From: Spirochaetota bacterium
GTDB taxonomy: Bacteria; Spirochaetota; GWE2-31-10; MWDO01
Direction: 5' to 3'
Length of the DNA: 5,928 nt
Assembly: GCA_017998755.1 (NCBI GenBank)
Contig: JAGOCL010000173.1
Location: forward strand, 1-5,928
Shown: piece by piece, positions 1 to 5,928 of the stretch
Layout of the letters: the number at the start of each line of letters is the position of its first letter
How positions within the stretch are numbered: the first letter of the stretch is position 1
Position numbers and translations under genes: made by a program
Notes under the pieces: generated by a model
Databases searched by the model: none
What the model saw: the letters and a program-made list of their open reading frames with translations, nothing else
Told to the model about the DNA's origin: nothing

Positions 1-950
1 ATGGTAGATTCCATCTCCTCTATACTCGAACTCATTTCTTCGATACTGGAAGCTAGTTCGGAAGAGCCCTGAGATAACGACTGAGCGGCGGAGGACACTT
101 GATTTGCGCCGGAAAGAATACCGTCTGAAACGCTCTGTACTTCGGATAAAAGATTATTGAAATTTATTATTACGGTATCTACGGATCTTACAAGATCTCC
201 TATCTCGTCGCTACGTTTTATAATTTTTTTATCAAAATCTGAAGACAGCTCGTCTCTAAGGTCTCCGTCGGCAATTTTTTGAGAAATTCCCGTGGCTCTT
301 ATAAGAGGTTTGGTTATAGAGAGAGTAAGCGTTAGTCCCAAAGCAATAGCTGTTATAAAAGCGGCTATAGTAATTGAAATCATAATTATGATAGTTAAAT
401 TTGCCGTATTTGTATTTGAATCTACAATTTTTTTTGATTGCTCTAACTTATTGGAGTAAAGATCTTCGAGTTCTTTTTGGATAGCGTTTGCTTGCGCTAA
501 AGCTTCAACCGTTAAAAAGTTTTTTGCTTCCTCTATACGATTTTCAGAAGCCAAAATGACAAATCTCCCAACAACATTTTGTCTATAAGCTTCAAAGTCT
601 TTATTGAATTTATTAAAAATTGCTCTTCCTTCGTCGCTAAATAGAGTGGTTTCGTATTTTTTTAAATATTCAATATTCTGACTATTGTAATCTTCAATTT
701 TTGTAAGATATGTATCTATATCTTTTTGAGTATCTGCAAGCAATATTTTATGCATATTTACTCTTATTCTATGAAAGTGTTCAACAACGTTACCGATATA
801 AGAGACCGGTAAAAGTCCTTTTTCGTATAACATCGTGTCTTTGTCGTCCAGATATTTAAGCATAAAACTGGCGAATATTCCGATGAAGCCGGTAAGAATC
901 GCTACGACCATAAAACCCATTATTAACTTCGGACCAATTTTTAATTTCAT
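1..950 (-). CDS. Methyl-accepting chemotaxis protein, 3' end cut by window edge
   Basis: This is a membrane chemoreceptor that would sense a ligand outside the inner membrane and control CheA/CheW signalling to the flagella. I translated 316 complete codons from the ATG at 950; the reading frame stays open to position 1, so the C-terminal part is missing. Residues about 8-31 form TM1 after a short basic start (MKLKIGPKLIMGF, typical of four-helix-bundle MCPs). Residues about 35-185 form a helical periplasmic sensor of the 4HB_MCP type, and residues about 186-210 form TM2. A HAMP linker follows (TKPLIRATGISQKIADGDL, from about 213). From about 280 begins the heptad-rich signalling helix with the methylation-region style text AQSLSQGSSELASSIEEM. 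The conserved CheA/CheW-binding hairpin lies outside the window. The start is fixed by a good Shine-Dalgarno. The ligand cannot be deduced. A separate promoter suggests transcription independent of the upstream genes. Confidence 0.95.
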   Translation of the reverse strand, partial: MKLKIGPKLIMGFMVVAILTGFIGIFASFMLKYLDDKDTMLYEKGLLPVSYIGNVVEHFHRIRVNMHKILLADTQKDIDTYLTKIEDYNSQNIEYLKKYETTLFSDEGRAIFNKFNKDFEAYRQNVVGRFVILASENRIEEAKNFLTVEALAQANAIQKELEDLYSNKLEQSKKIVDSNTNTANLTIIIMISITIAAFITAIALGLTLTLSITKPLIRATGISQKIADGDLRDELSSDFDKKIIKRSDEIGDLVRSVDTVIINFNNLLSEVQSVSDGILSGANQVSSAAQSLSQGSSELASSIEEMSSSIEEMEST

Positions 951-956
951 AAAACT

Positions 957-962
957 CTCCTT
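957..962 (-). promoter_or_regulatory. Shine-Dalgarno of the MCP gene
   Basis: Minus-strand AAGGAG, followed by AGTTTT and then the ATG at 950. The 6-nt spacing is near ideal. It picks this ATG over the in-frame ATG codons at residues 11 and 14, which would cut into TM1. Confidence 0.8.
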
Positions 963-1026
963 GAAAAAAATATATTTAATAAATTCTTATAATATTGATA
1001 TAGTAATTATATTTTAAAACTAAACA

Positions 1027-1054
1027 ATTTTAAATTATTATTTAATAATGTCAA
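1027..1054 (-). promoter_or_regulatory. Candidate sigma70-type promoter for the MCP gene
   Basis: On the minus strand a perfect TTGACA (1054-1049) is followed by 16 bases and then TAAAAT (1032-1027), one mismatch from TATAAT. Transcription would begin near 1020, leaving a leader of about 70 nt before the ATG at 950. The whole 150-bp spacer (951-1100) is extremely AT-rich, so chance -10 matches are easy; the exact TTGACA is the stronger part. I saw no convincing sigma28 (flagellar) promoter such as TAAA-N15-GCCGATAA, which is often found before chemotaxis genes. No GC-rich hairpin terminator was seen in this spacer. Confidence 0.5.
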
Positions 1055-1100
1055 TAATTTTAGCAATTTTCTTTAATATTTTAAAATTAACTAATTAAAA

Positions 1101-3431
1101 TTAAAAAACAGGCTCCCATCCCTCAAAACTGTTTTGAGACATAAGAGCGTTGATAAATTCCCCAACCATAATAGAGTAGGACTCGGTTTTTATAGCGGTT
1201 AGTCTATTTTTTGCTTCGTCTATCGTATAATAATTTTTTTTCTCTTTTAATATTATATCGCGAATTTCTATCTCATGTTTGTTAATCTGTTTTAAAAGAT
1301 ATTTCTCGCAAATATCCCACATATTATCCCCTTTTTTGACGGTTATTTCAGAATTATCCGGCATTTTTAGTATATTTCCGGGATATATCCAGTCGGGATC
1401 TTTTCCCGTAAGATGTTTCTTCAGTATCGGAGGCGTCATTTTTTCATAACCGTTTTTTTGAGCAATTACGTTGGTCAAATTTATATTATCGATTATAGTC
1501 ATAAAAAATCTATAATAAAAGCTTGTTTTAACGAAGTTTTCGGTATTATTATTTATATTGTCGTCTTTAGCGGTATTATTAACAACAATATCTCTATTTT
1601 CAGACTTATATTTGTCTTTTATCGAATCTACTACTTCTTTTTGAGGTAATGTTTTGAAATAAGTATAAATTTTAGGCGCAAAATTAAGTATTCCGTAAGA
1701 AAGCGCGCTTAATAATAAAAGAATTAATAAAACTAAAAATATTATTTTCAAAAATTTAAAATTGAACTCTTTTTTCTTAACGTATTCAGTATTTTTATTA
1801 TGTTTAGATTTTTCGTAGGATAGTATCTCTTCCGCGTTAAAACTATCGTCGGGTATCAGCTCTTTATTTTCGACTTTATTAGCCGTTTTTTTGACATTTT
1901 CATTTTTAAAGATATCATCGAGAGCTTTTTTTTCATTTTCTTCGAGCAGTCTCTCTTCTGTGTCGAGAATTTCAATAAATTCTTTAAGGCGGTCCCTCTC
2001 GTTTTGATAAAACGTTTTTGATTGAATTATTTTCTTATACCGGTCGTCGAGCGCGGATAAATTTTGATCTTTTTCCGAAGCTTGATTTTTGCCTGTAAAA
2101 TGTTTGAATTTACTATATTTCTCTTTTATTTTTTCTTGAGAAAAATCTTTCTGGAAAAACATAAACGAATTTATTTCTTCGGGAACATTAGACATTTTTT
2201 GATTAGCCGATACGTTGTATAAATTTAACGAATCGCCTGTTTTATCAATCCCTAAATAGCGCTCCACGTATCGCTTATTTTGTCTCAATTTGTTATATGC
2301 TACGTCGTCGACTTTGTTTTTTAAAATGTATTCGTTATCGTCTAAATATTTTTCAAAAATAAGCGGGACGTCGCTATATAAGATCATATCGCGACCATTA
2401 CTTTTATTAATCGATAGTTGGAATTTATTTTTTACATTATTACGTATGAATTCTCCGCCGATAGATTGACCGTCGTCGAGAAAGTTTTTTTTACCTTCAA
2501 AAGAAATCTTTACGCCTTGATTAAAAACATTAATTCTGTTATTTTGGAAAAAAAGTTTAACGTCTCCAATGGGTATCTCGATACTCTCGCTTTCCGGATA
2601 TAAAGGGATAAAAACTTCGTCCGAAACCAAATCAAGCCAAAGAGGGCTTTTTTCCTTCAAAACAAGTCTTATTTTTTCATTTTTATCGAGCTTATTTAAA
2701 AAAGCTTTGATCCATAACGAGTCCGGCTCGACTCCTTCGCGGAGATAAAGGAAATCAATTCGCGAAGGATCGATACCGATTCTGATAGCGTCTAAAACCC
2801 AATCTTTAGAGTCGCTCAATACTGCAAATCTATTTTTTGAAAATACAAATAACGATTTAGCGCTAAGGATAATACCGCTTTTAATATAAGCGGTTTTGTA
2901 GTTTTTTAAAAAAAAATTTGATAACAATTCGATCTCTTTTCTTTCATTTATCCCTTCGCCGAGGCTTCTTTTAAGATCGAACATGAGCTCGTCTTTATTA
3001 AATATCCTTATATTACCGTCGTTGTAAAATGCGGCAAACGAGTGTTTAGATAATCTTCTGTTGTATTTAACTTTTTCGATAAACTGATCTTCAGTAATCC
3101 GTTTGCCGTTTGTCTGCCCCTGTCCTTCGGCGTAAGTATAATGAACCTTATCGGTATCTACGCCCCCTTTGTCCAGAAATGAGATAAACTTATCGACTAC
3201 CGGGCTTAGTCCGATAATCTTTTTATCGACGTTTGGGCGGAATATTTCAAGTTCGGCAAAAGGATTACCCGGATAAAGCGGAGTAACTAAAGATAAAAAT
3301 GTAAACGTCTCCCCGAATTCTTTTAAAAAAGGGGAATTCCCTATTCTTAAAAATCTCTCCTTTTTACTGGAGAGATCTTCCGCAAAGATAATGAAACATT
3401 CTTGATCTATCTGAAATACTCTTCTATTCAA
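1101..3431 (-). CDS. Single-pass membrane protein with C-terminal LysM-like region, function unknown
   Basis: This 776-residue protein is not one I recognise as a named family. One strong membrane helix lies at about residues 561-584 (LKIIFLVLLILLLLSALSYG), directly preceded by a basic stretch (KKKEFNFKFLK). By the positive-inside rule the 560-residue N-terminal part should be cytoplasmic and the last 190 residues periplasmic. Residues 1-400 look globular with alternating beta and alpha segments. Residues 185-310 weakly recall a metallo-beta-lactamase fold without metal ligands (inference only). Residues 425-520 are charged, helical and possibly coiled-coil. After the helix comes an Asn/Asp-rich linker, then a LysM-like region: IAQKNGY at 656-662, DPDWIYPGNILKMPD at 678-692 and ITVKKGDNMWDICEKYL at 696-712. 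LysM domains bind peptidoglycan, so the protein may link the cell wall to a cytoplasmic module. The start is TTG at 3431; the codon two upstream is a TAG stop, and the first internal Met is near residue 149. The gene follows the YbjN-like gene by 19 bp, suggesting co-transcription. Confidence 0.88.
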   Translation of the reverse strand: MNRRVFQIDQECFIIFAEDLSSKKERFLRIGNSPFLKEFGETFTFLSLVTPLYPGNPFAELEIFRPNVDKKIIGLSPVVDKFISFLDKGGVDTDKVHYTYAEGQGQTNGKRITEDQFIEKVKYNRRLSKHSFAAFYNDGNIRIFNKDELMFDLKRSLGEGINERKEIELLSNFFLKNYKTAYIKSGIILSAKSLFVFSKNRFAVLSDSKDWVLDAIRIGIDPSRIDFLYLREGVEPDSLWIKAFLNKLDKNEKIRLVLKEKSPLWLDLVSDEVFIPLYPESESIEIPIGDVKLFFQNNRINVFNQGVKISFEGKKNFLDDGQSIGGEFIRNNVKNKFQLSINKSNGRDMILYSDVPLIFEKYLDDNEYILKNKVDDVAYNKLRQNKRYVERYLGIDKTGDSLNLYNVSANQKMSNVPEEINSFMFFQKDFSQEKIKEKYSKFKHFTGKNQASEKDQNLSALDDRYKKIIQSKTFYQNERDRLKEFIEILDTEERLLEENEKKALDDIFKNENVKKTANKVENKELIPDDSFNAEEILSYEKSKHNKNTEYVKKKEFNFKFLKIIFLVLLILLLLSALSYGILNFAPKIYTYFKTLPQKEVVDSIKDKYKSENRDIVVNNTAKDDNINNNTENFVKTSFYYRFFMTIIDNINLTNVIAQKNGYEKMTPPILKKHLTGKDPDWIYPGNILKMPDNSEITVKKGDNMWDICEKYLLKQINKHEIEIRDIILKEKKNYYTIDEAKNRLTAIKTESYSIMVGEFINALMSQNSFEGWEPVF

Positions 3432-3438
3432 AATCTAA

Positions 3439-3442
3439 TCCT
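3439..3442 (-). promoter_or_regulatory. Shine-Dalgarno supporting a TTG start of the LysM protein
   Basis: Minus-strand AGGA sits 7 nt before the TTG at 3431-3429. An in-frame TAG at 3437-3435 rules out any start further upstream, and no ATG occurs in the first 140 or so codons, so TTG (or, less likely, the ATT just before it) must begin this gene. Confidence 0.65.
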
Positions 3443-3450
3443 AATCTTAT

Positions 3451-3882
3451 TTACGAGCTAAATTCTTTTTTTAGAACGTCGTCTAATTCGTCCGCCCAAA
3501 ATCCAAAATCTTCCAGTACGGTAGTCAATTCGGAATAACCCATGCCTATCAAATCTCTTTCCGCCAAAGCCCAAACTTGATCGGTACCTTTTTGGATAGA
3601 AAATTTAATACCGAGTTTGATGTCGTTTAGTTCTAATAATTTTCGATATAACTCTGTTTCTCTTCCTTTGGGGATAAGCATTATAGGGGAAGCGGCTTGA
3701 ACAAATTCCCTGAAGACGTTTTCTCCGACGGGAACGGTAAGCAGGATAATCTGAATATTAGCGCTGCCTCTTTTTAAGCTCCACATTTTCTTGTCGGGCG
3801 AATAAGCTTCTGAAAGGCTTATTCCTTTTCCGACAATAAAGTCATTAATCATCTCTGTCGCTTTGCCTATCAATTCGCTCAT
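3451..3882 (-). CDS. YbjN / type III secretion chaperone-like fold protein
   Basis: This small acidic protein (143 residues from the ATG at 3882) has no signal peptide or membrane segment, so it should be cytoplasmic. Its pattern matches the YbjN / CesT-like alpha-beta family: an N-terminal helix (SELIGKATEMINDF), W34 followed by a Gly-Ser turn (KRGSANIQI) opening a beta strand, a hydrophobic strand ending in IMLIP (67-71), the PKGRETELYRKLLELN helix (71-86), a strand pair (LGIKFSIQKG, VWALAERDL) and a C-terminal helix (WADELDDVLKKE). Proteins of this fold often bind partner proteins as chaperones or adaptors, but no catalytic residues can be named and I know of no set function for this branch. 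An in-frame TTG at 3945 would add 21 residues (Tyr/Asn/Ile-rich) that look like translated AT-rich spacer and would overlap the ABC gene; the strong Shine-Dalgarno before 3882 decides the start. It lies 56 bp after the ABC gene and 19 bp before the LysM gene, so it may serve either product; the closer LysM gene is the better guess. Confidence 0.8.
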   Translation of the reverse strand: MSELIGKATEMINDFIVGKGISLSEAYSPDKKMWSLKRGSANIQIILLTVPVGENVFREFVQAASPIMLIPKGRETELYRKLLELNDIKLGIKFSIQKGTDQVWALAERDLIGMGYSELTTVLEDFGFWADELDDVLKKEFSS

Positions 3883-3888
3883 AAACAG

Positions 3889-3894
3889 CCTCCT
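3889..3894 (-). promoter_or_regulatory. Strong Shine-Dalgarno of the YbjN-like gene
   Basis: Minus-strand AGGAGG, a full consensus, stands 6 nt (CTGTTT) before the ATG at 3882. It shows that translation begins there rather than at the TTG at 3945. Confidence 0.9.
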
Positions 3895-3902
3895 ATAATA
3901 GT

Positions 3903-3919
3903 TATAATATCCTATTATA
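3903..3919. repeat. Short perfect inverted repeat over the candidate -10 box
   Basis: The plus strand reads TATAATA, then TCC, then TATTATA: a 7-bp perfect palindrome with a 3-base centre. One arm coincides with the candidate TATAAT on the minus strand. It could be an operator-like site or a weak RNA hairpin, but with only A-T pairs it is not a credible intrinsic terminator, and chance in AT-rich DNA is a real alternative. Confidence 0.4.
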
Positions 3920-3942
3920 TTATTGATAAAATAATTAATCAA
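3914..3942 (-). promoter_or_regulatory. Candidate promoter between the ABC and YbjN-like genes
   Basis: On the minus strand TTGATT (3942-3937) is followed by exactly 17 bases and a perfect TATAAT (3919-3914). The -35 element overlaps the end and stop codon of the ABC gene. Transcription would start near 3907, giving a leader of about 25 nt with the AGGAGG inside it. The region is AT-rich, so the match could be chance, but the exact spacing and short leader make it plausible. If real, the YbjN-like and LysM genes can be expressed without the ABC gene. Confidence 0.4.
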
Positions 3943-5928
3943 CAATTATAATTTAATTTATACAAATTATAATAAAAATCTTTTTTCTCCAATAGACTTT
4001 TGTGGTCGCCGATCTCTTTAACCTTGCCTTTATGCAAAACAATTATTTTGTCGCAATGACGAATAGTCGATAATCTGTGAGCGACGATAATACCGGTTTT
4101 GTTTTTGATCATTTTTGCCAGCGCGTCCTGTATAAGACGCTCGGTTTCCGTATCGATATTTGCCGTCGCTTCGTCGAGAGCGAACATACTTGGTTTGATT
4201 GCTAAAGCTCTGGCAAACGACAGCAGTTGTCTTTCCCCCGACGAGAATGTAGCCCCTTTTTCGGCGACTTCGCTATTTAATCCGCTTTGAAGATTATTTA
4301 TAAATTTAGAGGCGTTAGCAAGCTCAATCGATCTCTGTATATCGTCGTCTGAAATATCAGGATTTTTTAGCGCGATGTTACTTCTGATTGTTCCGTTAAA
4401 TAGAAAGACGTCCTGCATAACAAGACCGATATTTTTCCTGAGAGAGCGCAAATCTAAAGAACCGATATCATGGCCGTCGATTAATATTTGTCCCTTTTGT
4501 ATATCGTAATATCTTGAAATAAGACTAAGTATAGTGGTTTTGCCCGAACCTGTCGCCCCCACAAAAGCGACCGTTTCTCCGGCGTTTATTTTGAAACTGA
4601 CGTCTTTTAGAACCCAATCCTCATTTTTATAAGCAAACCATACCTCTTTAAATTCTATTTCTCCATTTAATTTGTCAATAACTATCGGATTTGGGGGAGC
4701 GCAAACATCCGGTTTGGTATCAAGTAGAGTAAAAATTCTTTCTGCGGAAGATATTGCCGATTGTAAAATATTAAACTGTTCGGCTATCTGTTGTATAGGT
4801 CCAAAAATCATCTGCGAATAATGAAAGAATATGAATAGAGTCCCGAATGATAATTTCCCGGAAATTACTTCGTTTCCGCCGAATAATAGTAAAAAGAATA
4901 GAGAAAACGATGAAAATATAAACATCGTAGGTCTGAAAATAGCAAAATATTTTATCTCATTTAGCTGTTTTTGGTTTAAATTACAGCTAATATTCTTAAA
5001 TTCATCATATTTCTTTTGTTGTAAATTAAGAATATGAATTATCTTCATTCCCGAAAGATGTTCGGATAAAAAACTATTTAACGAGGATATGCCTTTTCTG
5101 ATCCCTCTGTAATTTTCTCTAGCCAGTTTTCTAAAAACAATTGTCGCGGTAAAAACTAACGGGATAGTGGAGAGGGTAACTAACGCCAATAAAGGATTTA
5201 TCGTTATCATTACTACCATAACGCCTATGATAAGCAAGATATTTTGCCCGAGATTAACAATAACGCTTACATACATTTCATTCAGATTTTCGGCGTCGTT
5301 TGTAACTCTTGTAACGAGTTTGCCTAAAGGAGTTTTATCAAAAAAACTTAGCGATAATTTTTCAATATGTTCAAATAAGTCGTTTCTTAAATTATAAATT
5401 ATTTTTTGCCCGGTTGCGGAAAGTATTATGAATTGCAGATAATTTAAAACAAACAGCGATAATAAAACGATAAGAAAAACCGCCGCATATTTCCATATCC
5501 CCGAATAGTCGTTTTTCCTTAAAATCTTTAGATCATTTTTGGATAATAATATTGATTTTATCGTTTTTTCGGCGTTTTTAAAAATCAACGTATCTCCTTC
5601 GATTGTTAAATATTCCGGTTTATCGATTTCTTGAACTTCATCATTCGATAAATTATTAAAAAGATAGTATTTATCGTTAAAATATACGATTTTGGCTTTT
5701 AGTTTATCAGAATAATTGTTATTATCTTTTAGGTAGTACATATTGTTGAATAATATCGAATCCGGCTGTTTTGTATCAAAAATCGCTAAAGTATCGGCGT
5801 ATCCCGATATAAATTTGTCTATCGTCTTGCTTATAACAATCGCTTTGATCAATTCTAGAGCCATTATCAAGCTGAGTATGACTAAAGTCAATATCATTAA
5901 TGATAAGTATGGTAGCAAATATTTAAAT
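3939..5928 (-). CDS. ABC exporter half-transporter (TMD-NBD fusion), 5' end cut by window edge
   Basis: This ATP-driven inner-membrane exporter resembles one half of heterodimeric multidrug/lipid exporters (MdlB/YheH-like). Numbering is from a TTG at 5918, but the frame stays open to the edge (codons for Phe-Lys-Tyr precede it), and FKYLLPY is the usual run-in to TM1, so the true start lies outside. TM1 is at about 4-29 and TM2 at about 143-168; between them sits an outside-facing insertion of about 100 residues, much longer than the usual loop. TM3-TM6 fall at about 216-238, 240-262, 324-346 and 352-374. The nucleotide-binding domain begins near 420: A-loop Tyr430, Walker A GATGSGKTT (454-462), Q-loop Gln502, signature FSSGERQ (558-564, in place of LSGGQ), Walker B MFALDEAT with catalytic Glu583, D-loop ANID and H-loop His614. 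The ATP site residues are intact. The signature is altered at the first positions, but the Ser-Gly core is kept. Substrate is unknown. A partner half, if there is one, should lie beyond 5928. Confidence 0.95.
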   Translation of the reverse strand, partial: FKYLLPYLSLMILTLVILSLIMALELIKAIVISKTIDKFISGYADTLAIFDTKQPDSILFNNMYYLKDNNNYSDKLKAKIVYFNDKYYLFNNLSNDEVQEIDKPEYLTIEGDTLIFKNAEKTIKSILLSKNDLKILRKNDYSGIWKYAAVFLIVLLSLFVLNYLQFIILSATGQKIIYNLRNDLFEHIEKLSLSFFDKTPLGKLVTRVTNDAENLNEMYVSVIVNLGQNILLIIGVMVVMITINPLLALVTLSTIPLVFTATIVFRKLARENYRGIRKGISSLNSFLSEHLSGMKIIHILNLQQKKYDEFKNISCNLNQKQLNEIKYFAIFRPTMFIFSSFSLFFLLLFGGNEVISGKLSFGTLFIFFHYSQMIFGPIQQIAEQFNILQSAISSAERIFTLLDTKPDVCAPPNPIVIDKLNGEIEFKEVWFAYKNEDWVLKDVSFKINAGETVAFVGATGSGKTTILSLISRYYDIQKGQILIDGHDIGSLDLRSLRKNIGLVMQDVFLFNGTIRSNIALKNPDISDDDIQRSIELANASKFINNLQSGLNSEVAEKGATFSSGERQLLSFARALAIKPSMFALDEATANIDTETERLIQDALAKMIKNKTGIIVAHRLSTIRHCDKIIVLHKGKVKEIGDHKSLLEKKDFYYNLYKLNYNC

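Noticed and set aside
835..1017. Plus-strand open frame of 60 codons
   Set aside because: It lies opposite the MCP start and its promoter spacer, has no good Shine-Dalgarno, and its text is the antisense of the MCP TM1 region plus AT-rich spacer.
1060..1100. AT-rich inverted repeats after the LysM gene as an intrinsic terminator
   Set aside because: Self-complementary TTTTAAAA-type stretches are present, but there is no GC-containing stem followed by a T-run on the minus strand, so a terminator cannot be supported.
1413..1649. Plus-strand open frame of 78 codons
   Set aside because: It is fully antisense to the LysM protein gene and has low-complexity Phe/Ile/Tyr-rich text; a shadow frame.
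2418..2603. Plus-strand open frame of 61 codons
   Set aside because: It is fully antisense to the LysM protein gene, with no independent evidence of coding.
3883..3945. 21-residue N-terminal extension of the YbjN-like protein from a TTG at 3945
   Set aside because: The extension is AT-rich spacer text, overlaps the ABC stop codon, and is contradicted by the AGGAGG placed 6 nt before the ATG at 3882.
4099..5397. Three plus-strand open frames (4099-4290, 4831-5037, 5167-5397)
   Set aside because: All lie antisense within the ABC exporter gene, whose motifs prove the minus-strand frame.
1..5928. Search for a defence system, CRISPR array, mobile element or phage module
   Set aside because: No spaced direct repeats, transposase, integrase, nuclease or toxin motif was seen; all four genes fit transport, envelope or chemotaxis roles.

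Overview
The window holds four genes, all on the minus strand. Read in transcription order (right to left) they are: a half-transporter ABC exporter cut by the right edge (3939-5928), a 143-residue YbjN / type III chaperone-like protein (3451-3882), a 776-residue single-pass membrane protein with a C-terminal LysM-like region (1101-3431), and the N-terminal two thirds or so of a methyl-accepting chemotaxis protein (MCP) cut by the left edge (1-950). The DNA is AT-rich (about one third G+C by eye). No rRNA, tRNA, CRISPR array, insertion sequence or phage gene was seen.

The organism is probably a low-GC bacterium with a motile lifestyle. I lean towards a spirochaete. In the 776-residue protein, a 'NGY...DPDWIYPGN..KMPD' segment runs straight into 'VKKGDNMWDI', and I associate that arrangement from memory with LysM proteins of Treponema-like organisms. 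The MCP fits but is not specific. This assignment is inference, not proof.

Layout: the ABC gene ends at 3939. A 56-bp AT-rich gap follows, holding a plausible sigma70-type promoter and a strong Shine-Dalgarno. The YbjN-like gene is followed after only 19 bp by the LysM protein gene, which appears to start with TTG, so these two look co-transcribed. A 150-bp very AT-rich spacer then separates them from the MCP gene, which has its own TTGACA-type promoter candidate and a good Shine-Dalgarno.

The ABC half-transporter has an intact ATP site and a large insertion between its first two membrane helices. It resembles one half of a heterodimeric multidrug/lipid exporter; a partner would lie beyond the right edge. 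The LysM protein is the least understood gene: a large cytoplasmic part (about 560 residues), one membrane helix, then a periplasmic part that probably touches peptidoglycan. The YbjN-like protein next to it could be its partner, but only gene order supports that. The best candidates for something undescribed are this LysM protein and its pairing with the YbjN-like protein.
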